Below, one piece after another: positions 6,526-14,056 of a stretch of DNA of 32,398 nucleotides. Within the stretch, counting starts at the first letter, position 1. Every line of letters starts with the position of its first letter. The notes beneath the pieces are model-generated. The model was not told the DNA's origin and did not search any database. It saw only the letters and a list, made by a program, of their open reading frames with translations. The position numbers and the translations under genes are program-made. The stretch comes from an uncultured Opitutia bacterium (GTDB taxonomy: Bacteria > Verrucomicrobiota > Verrucomicrobiia > Opitutales > UBA953): contig CAITUF010000001.1 of the NCBI GenBank assembly GCA_903895475.1, positions 1-32,398 on the forward strand, written 5' to 3'.

Positions 6526-7986
6526 ATGCTCGCCGAAACGACGCTCGCCGAATGGGCGACGGCGGGTACGGGCTGGACGCACCTCCCTTACCTCGCCCGT
6601 TTTCCCGCGGCTAGCCTGCCCGCGGATTGGCGTACCTTACTCCGCGGCCGCTTCCATGCGGTGCTGGAAAGCGGACGGACAGGTAGCCTCACCATCGCGG
6701 TGCCGATCTCTGCCCGTGCCACGGTCTTCGCCGCCGATGGCCGCGTCGTCGTGCATGCGGCTGACGGCGCTCAAGAAGTTGAAGCCGATAAACCGCTGGA
6801 TGCCTTACGCCGATGGTCGCAAGAGCACCGCGCACCAACTTTCCCCGGCTGGCCCATTTTCCAAGGCGGTCTCATCGTGGCACTCGGCTATGAGTTGGCC
6901 ACGCAGTTCGAGCCCGTACACTCCGCCCATGCGGATGTGCCTTGTCCCTCGGCCGTTTTCCTAGAGGCCACGGAGGCGTACGTTTACGATGACGCCAAAC
7001 GCGAACTGACGGTCGTGGTATTATGTCCTGCGACCGGTCGGCACGAGACGACCTGGCGGTTAGCTCAAGGTCGTGCCCTCGCCTTAGCCCAAAATTGGTT
7101 CGAGGCCTGTGCGTCCGCAGCGCCACTGCTCGGGTCGGCGGTCTTGCCAGCGACGCCGGTCGCGGAGTCTTTAACGCGTCCGGAATTTGCAGCCGCCGTT
7201 CGGCAGGTGCTGGCCTATATCTCCGCGGGGGACACCTATCAGGTGAACCTTTCAACGCGACTCGAGGTGCCCGCGGTCGACCCCGCGCTTGCCTACGCTG
7301 CCCTGCGCCAAGCTAATCCCTCGCCTTACATGGGCTTGCTGAGTCTGCCGACTGGCACCTTAGCCTGCGGTTCCCCCGAGCTGTTAGTCGAAGTGACGGG
7401 TGGGCGCATTGCTTCTCGGCCGATTGCGGGGACGCGCCCGCGCGGAGCCGATGCCGCGGCGGATGCGGCGTGGGTGCAGGAACTTTCGGGCGACACCAAA
7501 GAGCGTGCCGAGCATTTGATGCTGGTCGACTTATTGCGCAATGATGTGGGCCGCGTGGCGGCACCAGGCTCGGTGCATGTGCCGGAGTTCATGGCTGTGG
7601 AGAAATACTCGCATGTCATGCATCTCGTCTCACAGGTGGAAGGCCGCTTGGCCGCCGGGGTCGGCCCCGCCGAGGTCGTGCGGGCGTTATTCCCGGGCGG
7701 CACCATCACCGGCGCGCCCAAGGTTCGGACGATGCAGATCATCGCGGAGCTCGAACCCGTTGCCCGCGGTTTCTACACCGGCTCCATCGGCTGGGTCGGG
7801 GCTAATGGTGACCTGTGCCTGAATATTATTATTCGGTCCCTGTGGACGACGGGTGGGCGTAGTTTTATTCAAGCGGGCGCCGGCATTGTCGCCGACTCTC
7901 TCCCCGACCGTGAACATGCGGAATCCTGGCGCAAGGCGCAGGCTCCCTTACTGGCGGCCGCCCGCGCCGCCTTACCTCCATGCTAG
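6526..7986 (+). CDS. pabB: Chorismate-binding aminodeoxychorismate synthase component I
   Basis: The 486-residue protein belongs to the anthranilate/aminodeoxychorismate synthase component I family. The C-terminal chorismate-binding domain shows GDTYQVNLS, GSPELLVEV, RPIAGTRPRG, ERAEHLMLVDLLRNDVGRV, GGTITGAPKVRTMQII and FIQAGAGIVADSLPDREHAESWRKA, the full set of family motifs. PabB uses chorismate and ammonia from a glutaminase partner to make aminodeoxychorismate for folate. The residue after PI in the PIAGT motif is Ala, as in TrpE, whereas Escherichia coli PabB has Lys; many bona fide PabBs also have Ala. The adjacent class IV aminotransferase argues for PabB over TrpE. An in-frame GTG at 6508 is an alternative start. 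Confidence 0.8.
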   Translation: MLAETTLAEWATAGTGWTHLPYLARFPAASLPADWRTLLRGRFHAVLESGRTGSLTIAVPISARATVFAADGRVVVHAADGAQEVEADKPLDALRRWSQEHRAPTFPGWPIFQGGLIVALGYELATQFEPVHSAHADVPCPSAVFLEATEAYVYDDAKRELTVVVLCPATGRHETTWRLAQGRALALAQNWFEACASAAPLLGSAVLPATPVAESLTRPEFAAAVRQVLAYISAGDTYQVNLSTRLEVPAVDPALAYAALRQANPSPYMGLLSLPTGTLACGSPELLVEVTGGRIASRPIAGTRPRGADAAADAAWVQELSGDTKERAEHLMLVDLLRNDVGRVAAPGSVHVPEFMAVEKYSHVMHLVSQVEGRLAAGVGPAEVVRALFPGGTITGAPKVRTMQIIAELEPVARGFYTGSIGWVGANGDLCLNIIIRSLWTTGGRSFIQAGAGIVADSLPDREHAESWRKAQAPLLAAARAALPPC

Positions 7987-8837
7987 CTTGGTGTTCCGGC
8001 GATTACCTAAATGTCCCCGATGGCGCGGACGTGGCGACCCTTCAGCCGGGGCGGTGTCTCTTCGAAACCTTCGCGCTCCGCGGTGGTGAGGTCGCTTGCA
8101 TCTCTGATCATCTCGCGCGCTTGGCCTTAGCCTGTCCGCGCCTGGGACTCGACCCGCGCCGCCTGCACTTGGGCGCTGGTCCCTCCTCGGAAGCCTGGGC
8201 GCCGATTCTCCACAAGTTACTGGCGTCAGCCAATCTCACCGACGCCATCGTTCGTTTAATCGTGGCGGCTCGCCCCGATGCCTTAGCGCGCGAATGGGTC
8301 AGCGTGCGGCCACTGCCGCCGACCCCGTCCGAGATAGATTTATTTGCGCTGCAGACGCGGCGCGACGCACCGGAGTGGTTACCGCGCCCCAAGAGCGGGC
8401 CTTGGCAGAATTCCGCCACCGCCTGGCGCGAACTTAAATCCATCGCCGATCGTGGCGATACCGAAGGCGTCCAGTGTGACGCGAATGGTCATGTCAGCGA
8501 AGCCACGCGGAGTTCCTTGGCCTGGTGGGATGGTGAGCGTTGGTGTTTCCCGGCGATTTCCACCGGACGCTTACCGGGCACGGCCGCGGCACAGTTTCGT
8601 TCGATTGTGGCGCAAGCTGGCCGGACCTGCGTCGACGTGGCCGTGCCATTTCCGGTGGACGCGCGTTCGGTCGTCGTCTTGCGGTCCACCTTCACGGCTG
8701 GGGCGGTTTTGGCCCGTCGTTACCAAACGACCGCGGGGGAAGTGCAGTGGCTACCCTCCTCCGACCAGGCTGAAGCCCACGCCCGCTTGGCCGACTTGGC
8801 GGCGTGGCGTGCTCAGCGATCCGTCAGCCTCGTGTAA
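7980..8837 (+). CDS. pabC: Class IV aminotransferase-fold protein, probable aminodeoxychorismate lyase
   Basis: This 285-residue protein has the class IV PLP-enzyme pattern: CLFETFALRGG near the start, DHLARLALACPRLGL, AIVRLIVAAR, then VSEATRSSLAWW and FPAISTGRLPGTAAAQF. PabC releases pyruvate from aminodeoxychorismate to give p-aminobenzoate. It overlaps the end of pabB by 7 bases, which fits coupled translation of the folate pair. The PLP-binding Lys is hard to place: aligning on the VSE segment, the expected position falls on Pro, and the nearest Lys (in RPKSGPW) is two to three residues away. It may simply be shifted by a small indel. The end overlaps the convergent membrane-protein gene by 25 bases. 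Confidence 0.72.
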   Translation: MLAWCSGDYLNVPDGADVATLQPGRCLFETFALRGGEVACISDHLARLALACPRLGLDPRRLHLGAGPSSEAWAPILHKLLASANLTDAIVRLIVAARPDALAREWVSVRPLPPTPSEIDLFALQTRRDAPEWLPRPKSGPWQNSATAWRELKSIADRGDTEGVQCDANGHVSEATRSSLAWWDGERWCFPAISTGRLPGTAAAQFRSIVAQAGRTCVDVAVPFPVDARSVVVLRSTFTAGAVLARRYQTTAGEVQWLPSSDQAEAHARLADLAAWRAQRSVSLV

Positions 8838-9193
8838 AGCGGGAGCGCAGTCGAGAGGATGAAGAGCGTCAGGAAGCCTACGCTGGCGACGGCCGAGAAG
8901 CAGACGGCGACGAGCAGCGTGGCCATCTTGCTAGCGCCTTCCTCATCCGCTTGGCGGTAGCCTTTGACGGCGACCCAGGTCGCAATGACGCCGAGTACGA
9001 GCAGCGTGAGTAGCGCCGCGGTGAAATAATTGAAGAAGAAGCCAGTCACGGCAGGCAGTGCGCCGGGTTCACCTTGGATAAGGGAGATGAGAATGGGTTG
9101 AGCGCGGAACGCCACGGCACCCACGGATGTAGGGAGGGCGGCGGAAAGGAAGACGGCCAGGGCCGAGACGATTTTAAGCTCGCGGGGGTTCAT
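8813..9193 (-). CDS. Small integral membrane protein, function unknown
   Basis: Starting at the Met of MNPRELKIVSAL, the product has 126 residues and three hydrophobic stretches: residues about 9-28 (SALAVFLSAALPTSVGAVAF), about 47-70 (around FFFNYFTAALLTLLVLGVIA), and about 92-115 (LLVAVCFSAVASVGFLTLFI). The charged loop KGYRQADEEGASK lies between the second and third. An upstream start at 9256 would add 21 charged residues and is less likely. I do not recognise a family. The 3' end overlaps pabC tail-to-tail by 25 bases; the gene is divergent from the CBS-domain protein gene with 89 bases between starts. Confidence 0.65.
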   Translation of the reverse strand: MNPRELKIVSALAVFLSAALPTSVGAVAFRAQPILISLIQGEPGALPAVTGFFFNYFTAALLTLLVLGVIATWVAVKGYRQADEEGASKMATLLVAVCFSAVASVGFLTLFILSTALPLYTRLTDR

Positions 9194-9282
9194 GGCCGGA
9201 TTGTTTCTATCGAGCCCTTCGCGGTCAATGTCGGGATTCTCCCTCGCCAACGGCAACCCATCGCCCTAGGGTCCCTGTTCCT

Positions 9283-10371
9283 ATGGACGTCGGTTTTCTT
9301 TGGCCTCTCTTTATCCTCCTAAACGGTAGTGCCGCTGGCGTTTCGCTCGTGGCAGGGGTCGTGGCCGCCTTTTCCCCAGGGGAAATCGAGGAGTTACGCC
9401 GGCAAGATGCGAAGGCGGCAGTGTCCTTGGAGCGTTGCCGTGGTGACCAAGGCAATACCTTGGCGGCTTTCGAAGTCCTGACGGCGGCCTTCGTCGGGAT
9501 GAGCGCCTTGCTTGGCGGCATCCTGCTCGGGGATAGGCTCATGGATAAGGCTTTTGCGGGTTGGCAGATGGCCGCGGGGATTGCCCTAGCGATTGTCGCC
9601 GTTTCTTTTCTGATGTCGTGGCTGACGGTGATGCTCCCCCGTAAGCTCGGGATGCACCTCCGCATCTCGCTCGCGCCGCGGATTGCGCCGACGCTTTCCT
9701 TGGTGCGCGGGGCTGCTTCCGTGCTGCGGAGTTTCGGTAAATTGCACGATTCCCTAGCACCGCCGGAAGAACCAGGGATTGACCGCGCGGATGCAGATAT
9801 CGGCAGTATGGCGCAGGCCGCCGCCCGCGAAGGTAAGATCACGCAGGCTGAGAGCACTTTAGTTGCCAACGCCGTCCGCCTCGATGACATCCCGGTTTCG
9901 CAGGTCCTCACGCCTCGGCCCGTGGTCACGGCAGTTGATGTCGACCTATCGGTCGGCGATGTGCTCCGCATGTATCCGAACGTCCCGCATGGCCGCTTGC
10001 CGGTGTGGGAAGGTAACCCTGACCGGATTGTCGGCATTGTCCGCCGTCGCGATATTTTGAAGGCGGCCGGTGAGGGCCGCCGGGAGGTGAAGGTCCGGGA
10101 GCTCATGGGCAAGGCCCATATTGTCCCCGAGAATGCGACCCTCTCGGATGCGCTCCATGACCTCGTGCGCGCCCACCAGCAGTTAGCGGTGGTCGTCGAT
10201 GAGTTCGGCGCCTTTGCCGGCGTGATCACGCTCGAAGACGTCTTTGAGTCGCTCTTGGGCGTCGAGATTTATGAGAAGGATGACCCGCATCCGGACATGC
10301 GCGAACTAGCCCGGCAACGCGGACATCGCGTCGGCCGCCGCCCCTCGGGTGAGGCTGGCAATAAACTATGA
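9283..10371 (+). CDS. CNNM/CorB-type membrane protein with paired CBS domains
   Basis: The 362-residue protein has an N-terminal membrane region with about three hydrophobic segments (residues 1-25, 67-85, 98-120), then a paired CBS domain from about residue 180. VSQVLTPRPVVTAVDVD matches the start of the CBS pair in hemolysin/CorB/CNNM proteins, and LAVVVDEFGAFAGVITLEDVFESLLG is the hallmark second-CBS motif. Proteins of this class are linked to Mg2+/Co2+ efflux or tolerance. After the CBS pair it ends in a basic tail (RELARQRGHRVGRR) with no CorC-type C-terminal domain, so it is a short version. It overlaps the lgt start by ATGA, which suggests an operon. Confidence 0.82.
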   Translation: MDVGFLWPLFILLNGSAAGVSLVAGVVAAFSPGEIEELRRQDAKAAVSLERCRGDQGNTLAAFEVLTAAFVGMSALLGGILLGDRLMDKAFAGWQMAAGIALAIVAVSFLMSWLTVMLPRKLGMHLRISLAPRIAPTLSLVRGAASVLRSFGKLHDSLAPPEEPGIDRADADIGSMAQAAAREGKITQAESTLVANAVRLDDIPVSQVLTPRPVVTAVDVDLSVGDVLRMYPNVPHGRLPVWEGNPDRIVGIVRRRDILKAAGEGRREVKVRELMGKAHIVPENATLSDALHDLVRAHQQLAVVVDEFGAFAGVITLEDVFESLLGVEIYEKDDPHPDMRELARQRGHRVGRRPSGEAGNKL

Positions 10372-11195
10372 ACCTCGCGGCGGTGTCGGCGGCCCTTGCT
10401 TACTGGGTGCATGACCTCGACCCAGTGGCCTTCCGTTTCCCGGAGGGCTGGCCGTTACACGGCGTTCATTGGTATGGACTCTCTTATGCGGCTGGTTTCC
10501 TTGTCGCCGCTTTGCTCCTAGCCCACTGGCGTCGCCAGGCGGTGGCGCCCGTCCGCGATGTGGTCGATGAATCCGCCCTCATCACCGCCATCATGGTAGG
10601 TGTCGTCCTCGGTGGCCGCTTGGGCCATGTGATCTTATACGCCCGCGATGAATTCATGGCGGACCCGCTGATGCTTTTCCGCGTGTGGCAAGGCGGCATG
10701 GCCAGCCATGGCGGCTTCTTGGGCGTACTCCTAGCGGCCGTCTGGTTTGCCCGGACGCGCCGGGTACCCTTCTTGGCGGTGGGTGACTTAGTCTGCGCTT
10801 TGGCTCCCGCCGGGCTGCTCTTTGGACGCTTAGCCAATTTCGTGAACGCGGAACTCGTCGGGCGCACGACCACGGTCCCTTGGGCGGTAATTTTTCCGCG
10901 TGAAGGCCAAGAGCCGCGGCACCCGTCGCAGCTATACGAGGCTTTCGGCGAAGGCCTCCTCCCGTTGCTTTGGATTCTTTGGCGTTACCCGAAGCGCTTG
11001 CCGCCGGGTCAAGTCGCGGGCGAGTTCCTTCTCCTCTATGCGGTGGCGCGCTTTATCAGCGAATGGTTCCGCCTGCCCGAGGACGGTTATATTCTTGGAA
11101 TGACCGCTGGGCAGTTCTGGACCCTGCCGATGGCGATCGGTGGCCTTTACCTTATCTTCCGTGCCCGTACGGGGGCGAAAGATGTTGCCCGCTGA
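10368..11195 (+). CDS. lgt: Prolipoprotein diacylglyceryl transferase
   Basis: The 275-residue multi-spanning protein carries the Lgt hallmarks: HWYGLSYAAGFLVA near the N-terminus, GGRLGHVILY, WQGGMASHGGFLGVLLA with the His-Gly-Gly block, GRLANFVNAELVGR as the Lgt signature, and HPSQLYEAFGEG near the C-terminal third. Lgt transfers the diacylglyceryl group from phosphatidylglycerol to the lipobox Cys of pre-prolipoproteins in the inner membrane, the first step of lipoprotein maturation. Length and about seven hydrophobic segments fit the family. It starts inside the last codons of the CBS-protein gene (ATGA) and the aminotransferase follows after 30 bases. Confidence 0.95.
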   Translation: MNLAAVSAALAYWVHDLDPVAFRFPEGWPLHGVHWYGLSYAAGFLVAALLLAHWRRQAVAPVRDVVDESALITAIMVGVVLGGRLGHVILYARDEFMADPLMLFRVWQGGMASHGGFLGVLLAAVWFARTRRVPFLAVGDLVCALAPAGLLFGRLANFVNAELVGRTTTVPWAVIFPREGQEPRHPSQLYEAFGEGLLPLLWILWRYPKRLPPGQVAGEFLLLYAVARFISEWFRLPEDGYILGMTAGQFWTLPMAIGGLYLIFRARTGAKDVAR

Positions 11196-11225
11196 AGCGG
11201 TCGGTGGGAGAAGCGTGGCCGCGAC

Positions 11226-12389
11226 ATGATCACCGTCCCGCTCCTCGACCTTGGCCCACAGAACCGCGCCCTTGAAGCCCAGTTCGAGGCCGCCTTTCGC
11301 GACGTCTTACGCTCCAATCAGTTTATCATGGGGCCGCGGCTCGAGGCCTTCGAGAAGGACTGTGCGGCTTTCCTCGGCGTCAAGCACGCCCTCGGCGTGT
11401 CATCGGGTACGGATGCACTCCTGCTCGCCCTCATGGCCCTCGATATTGGCGAAGGCGATGAAGTCCTCATCCCGTCCTTCACCTTCTTTGCGACCGCTGG
11501 TTCTGTGGCGCGCCTCGGCGCTGTTCCCGTCTGGGTCGACGTCGACCCGCACCATTTCAACATCGATCTGGCTGATGCTGCCCGCAAGGTCAGCCCGCGC
11601 ACCCGAGTAATCATGCCGGTGCACCTCTTCGGCCAGTCGTGCGACCTCGTCGCCTTGCAGGCCTTTGCCTCCGCGCATCGCCTCCGTATTCTCGAAGACG
11701 CCGCGCAATCCATGGGCGCTCGCTGGCAAGGACGGAGCACGATGTCGGTCGGCGATCTGGGGGCTACTAGCTTCTTCCCGTCAAAGAACTTGGGCGGGAT
11801 GGGCGATTCGGGCTTGGTGACGACTTCGGACGACGCCCTCGCGGACCGCGCGCGTATCTTACGCGTCCACGGCATGCAGCCGAAGTATTACCATCGCGAG
11901 ATTGGCGCGAATTTCCGCATGGATCCGCTCCAAGCCGCGTTGTTGCACCTGAAACTACCGCACCTGCCGGAGTATAATTGTGCGCGCGCGGGGAATGCGA
12001 ATTTCTACCATACGGCGCTCAAAGGGAAGACGGGTATCGCGGAGAACCGACCAGGCGTGGAAGCCGCGGCGAAGATTCTGCTCCCGGTGGATTTCTCGGG
12101 CCAAGGCATTTGGAATCAATTCACCTTGCGGGTCCCTGGTGGCCGTCGCGATGCGCTCAAGGCGTTTCTCACGACCCGCAAGATTGGCTGCGAAATCTAT
12201 TACCCAATTCCGCTCCACCGTCAGGAATGTTTTGCTTCGGCGGGCTATCGAGGCGGGGACAGTGTGCCCATCTCGGAGCAACTCTCGGCTGAAGTCCTCA
12301 GTATTCCTATCTTCCCTGAACTCGCCCCGGACCAGCGTCAGTGGGTAGCGGATTCGCTCGCAGATTTTGCGGCCGGGAAGACGGAGTGA
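11226..12389 (+). CDS. DegT/DnrJ/EryC1/StrS family PLP-dependent sugar aminotransferase
   Basis: The 387-residue protein is a full-length member of the DegT family. It opens VPLLDLGPQNRALEAQFEAA, has the GVSSGTDALLLALMAL cofactor-phosphate motif, then IPSFTFFATAGSVARLGAVP, EDAAQSMGA with the Asp that contacts the pyridine nitrogen, and SFFPSKNLGGMGDSG with the PLP-forming Lys187. Such enzymes aminate keto-sugar nucleotides for surface polysaccharides or antibiotics; the exact substrate cannot be read. GGAGAAG about 11 bases upstream is a possible ribosome binding site. It is the last gene of the CBS protein-lgt group, and a palindromic repeat element starts nine bases after its stop. Confidence 0.9.
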   Translation: MITVPLLDLGPQNRALEAQFEAAFRDVLRSNQFIMGPRLEAFEKDCAAFLGVKHALGVSSGTDALLLALMALDIGEGDEVLIPSFTFFATAGSVARLGAVPVWVDVDPHHFNIDLADAARKVSPRTRVIMPVHLFGQSCDLVALQAFASAHRLRILEDAAQSMGARWQGRSTMSVGDLGATSFFPSKNLGGMGDSGLVTTSDDALADRARILRVHGMQPKYYHREIGANFRMDPLQAALLHLKLPHLPEYNCARAGNANFYHTALKGKTGIAENRPGVEAAAKILLPVDFSGQGIWNQFTLRVPGGRRDALKAFLTTRKIGCEIYYPIPLHRQECFASAGYRGGDSVPISEQLSAEVLSIPIFPELAPDQRQWVADSLADFAAGKTE

Positions 12390-12397
12390 TTCGGAGG

Positions 12398-12515
12398 TAG
12401 GGGCGCCACTGCGTGGCGTCCGTTCGCTGCGCAACGTAGTGGTCTGATTAACGTAGCTAAGCCCCGATGACTCTCGGCATCGGTTTAGAACGGACGCGAC
12501 GCAGTCGCGCCCCTA
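12398..12515. repeat. REP-like paired palindrome (inverted repeat, 28-base arms)
   Basis: Arms at 12398-12425 and 12488-12515 are inverted copies with 26 of 28 matches around a 62-base centre. Each arm holds its own hairpin: CGCCAC-TGC-GTGGCG (12404-12418) and CGCGAC-GCA-GTCGCG (12495-12509). The only two mismatches between the arms pair with each other inside each hairpin, so both hairpins stay perfect. The centre adds a third hairpin, CCGATG/CATCGG at 12464-12483. This layout of two inverted palindromic units matches REP/BIME-type extragenic elements; I see no transposase of the REP-associated type nearby. Confidence 0.7.
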
Positions 12516-12567
12516 TCCGTGCCCCAGCCAATCATCCGGTCTCCGGTTTCCCTTTGAAGCGTATCTT

Positions 12568-12595
12568 ACCGCTAACCGCTCTCCGCCAACCGCTA
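12568..12595. repeat. Intergenic repeat motif, copy A
   Basis: This stretch holds ACCGCTAACC (12568-12577) and CGCTCTCCGCCAACCGCTA (12577-12595). The second is matched at 17 of 19 bases by 31823-31841, and ACCGCTAACC recurs there and, inverted, at 31739-31748. The remaining intergenic sequence from 12516 to 12608 shows nothing else I can name. Confidence 0.45.
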
Positions 12596-12608
12596 CGACC
12601 TTCGTCTC

Positions 12609-12947
12609 TCAGAAGAACCGAATGGTCTTCGCCTTCATCTTCTCATGTTCGGCGTCGGTGCAAGGGGCGTTCGTCGGCGCGTCGGCCGGCTTATCGGTGG
12701 ACTGCACGAGCCCGTTGGCCAGTAAGTATTTTTCGACCTCTTCGCCGGAGACGTCGGCGAGCATCACCCCGTTAACTTCGACGCAAGGGGAGAGACGTTG
12801 GCCGGTCTTCTCGACCATCTCGGCGTAATTCGTCGGGACATTGATGATGTCCACATCTTCGAAGGCGAGGCCATGCTTGCGCATGACGGCGCGGACGCCG
12901 TTGCTCCAGCCGCAGCTGGGTTTGAGGTAGGCCTTAATCGTAAGCAT
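12609..12947 (-). CDS. Glutaredoxin-like protein with CGWS active site
   Basis: The 112-residue protein has a thioredoxin fold of the glutaredoxin type. The start MLTIKAYLKPSCGWSNGVR has a single active-site Cys12 followed by GWS (Ser15), so it is CxxS, as in monothiol or atypical glutaredoxins. The cis-proline segment RLSPCVEVNG has Pro54, and VSGEEVEKYLLANGL forms the last helix. A charged tail of about 30 residues (with DAPTNAPCTDAEHEKM) extends beyond the core. It is cytoplasmic and may serve thiol repair or iron-sulfur transfer; the sequence does not decide. It lies downstream of the response regulator on the same strand, 30 bases apart. Confidence 0.82.
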   Translation of the reverse strand: MLTIKAYLKPSCGWSNGVRAVMRKHGLAFEDVDIINVPTNYAEMVEKTGQRLSPCVEVNGVMLADVSGEEVEKYLLANGLVQSTDKPADAPTNAPCTDAEHEKMKAKTIRFF

Positions 12948-12977
12948 CCCTCTAACTTGCGCGCCTTTCGGCGGGAA

Positions 12978-13742
12978 TCAAGCGCGGCGAATTTTTTTAC
13001 CAGATTTCGCTGTGGCCTCAGGCTCATACCAGTAGCCGATGCCGTGAATCGTCCGGAAGCACTCCAGACCTCGCCCGAGCTTTTGGAAGGCCTCGCGGAT
13101 CTTCGCAATATATTGGTCCAAGGAGCGGCTCCGTACGTTCGCGTGGACGCCCCAGACTGCATGGATGAGGCTATTACGGCTGATGATCACGCCGGGATTG
13201 GCGTGCAGGTGATAAAGAATACCAATTTCCTTCCGCCCGAGTTTACAGCTCTTGCCTGGACCAAAGACCAACTCCAGTCGCTCGGGGTGAACTTCGGCGC
13301 CGTTAAAGTGGAAGACGCTCGTCGCGAGGTCGGCGTTGCGCGTAAGCCGGCTATCGCCCGCGGTTTCGCTGCGCCGGAGCACCGCATGGATGCGGGCCGC
13401 CAGTTCTTCGGGGTGGTACGGCTTACCGATGAAGTCATCGGCGCCCGCCTCGAGCGCCTTGACGATGGCGCTTGGCGTCTGGACGCTCGCCAGGAAAATC
13501 ACCGCTGCGGGGGCGCCGGACTTGCGGATACGTTCCAAGACCGTGAGCCCATCGAGGTCGGGCAGGGTGGGGTCGAGCAGCACCAGGTGCACGTGGTTTT
13601 CTTCGATGAACTTAAGGGCGGTGGCCCCCTTGTGGAACGTTTGCGTCGCGAACCCGGCATCGGCGAGTTGCTGGTGCAGGGTCGCGGCTAAGCTGCGATC
13701 GTCTTCAACGATAACGATGAGGGGCCTCTGCTGGGGACTCAT
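12978..13742 (-). CDS. OmpR/PhoB-family response regulator, orphan
   Basis: Taken from the Met of MSPQQRPLIVIVEDDRSL, the protein has 254 residues. The receiver domain (about 7-120) has acidic residues Glu13, Asp14 and Asp15, the phosphoacceptor Asp57 in VLLDPTLPDLDGL, Ser86 in place of the common Thr, and Lys107 in GKPYHPEEL. The C-terminal winged helix (about 155-240) reads KSCKLGRKEIGILYHLHANP and RSRSLDQYIAKIREAF and ends FRTIHGIGYWYE, typical of OmpR-type DNA-binding domains. No histidine kinase gene is adjacent, so it is an orphan here. It is divergent from a small membrane-protein gene; two perfect dyads lie between them. Confidence 0.9.
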   Translation of the reverse strand: MSPQQRPLIVIVEDDRSLAATLHQQLADAGFATQTFHKGATALKFIEENHVHLVLLDPTLPDLDGLTVLERIRKSGAPAAVIFLASVQTPSAIVKALEAGADDFIGKPYHPEELAARIHAVLRRSETAGDSRLTRNADLATSVFHFNGAEVHPERLELVFGPGKSCKLGRKEIGILYHLHANPGVIISRNSLIHAVWGVHANVRSRSLDQYIAKIREAFQKLGRGLECFRTIHGIGYWYEPEATAKSGKKIRRA

Positions 13743-13771
13743 GCAGAAAAACGGGGGTGGACTGTGGGGTT

Positions 13772-13792
13772 GCCGCAAAGTGGGTTTGCGGC
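13772..13792. promoter_or_regulatory. Perfect eight-base-pair dyad in the divergent intergenic region
   Basis: GCCGCAAA at 13772-13779 and TTTGCGGC at 13785-13792 form a perfect inverted repeat around a five-base centre. It lies 30 bases upstream of the response-regulator start, where an operator for self-regulation or a leader hairpin would sit. Confidence 0.4.
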
Positions 13793-13799
13793 GGGGTGC

Positions 13800-13811
13800 T
13801 TACATATGTAA
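13800..13811. promoter_or_regulatory. Perfect 12-base palindrome TTACATATGTAA
   Basis: This AT-rich perfect palindrome stands out in GC-rich sequence, midway between the divergent starts at 13742 and 13866. It could be a binding site for a dimeric regulator or part of a -10 region; which gene it serves is not clear. Confidence 0.4.
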
Positions 13812-13865
13812 AAAAGAGCCCGTGGTTGCCAAGCCCATTAGAAACCATTTTGTGGGGACCTAGGT

Positions 13866-14042
13866 ATGAGCACATTCGAACAGGCCGAACCGAAAACCCC
13901 CAAGTGGTTAATCCTGTTATGTTTAGTCATCTTTATAGGTTCAGCCGCCTTTGGCGGGTATGCCTTGGCGAAGTCAGCCGAGGAGAAAGCCAGCCGGAAG
14001 TCCGCCGATCCTTTTGCTGACCGGAGCCTGTTCGGGCGCTGA
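13866..14042 (+). CDS. Small single-pass membrane protein (58 residues)
   Basis: The frame starts MSTFEQAEPKTPKWLILL, continues through one hydrophobic segment (about residues 14-35, ending FGGYALAKS), and ends with a charged tail (EEKASRKSADPFADRS then LFGR). GGGGA lies nine bases before the ATG, one of the better ribosome-binding sites in the window. The topology is probably N-in with the charged tail outside, or a tail-anchored arrangement. I do not recognise a family. It stands alone between the response regulator and the autotransporter pair; its stop is 128 bases before the first autotransporter. Confidence 0.6.
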   Translation: MSTFEQAEPKTPKWLILLCLVIFIGSAAFGGYALAKSAEEKASRKSADPFADRSLFGR

Positions 14043-14056
14043 GGCCGACGGTCAGT

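Noticed and set aside
6526..7986. Anthranilate synthase TrpE instead of PabB
   Set aside because: The PIAGT motif would allow it, but the immediate overlap with a class IV aminotransferase-type gene and the absence of trp genes favour PabB.
9225..10229. Minus-strand frame of 334 codons opposite the CBS-domain gene
   Set aside because: The product is Ser/Arg/Thr/Ala-rich without hydrophobic core pattern, while the plus strand encodes clear CBS motifs.
12798..13691. Plus-strand frame of 297 codons opposite the response regulator
   Set aside because: The minus strand encodes a complete receiver plus winged-helix protein; the plus frame has no family features.
13757..14020. Plus-strand frame of 87 codons overlapping the 58-residue gene
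   Set aside because: It has no ribosome binding site and no structure pattern, whereas the 58-codon frame has GGGGA at good spacing and a clean membrane segment.
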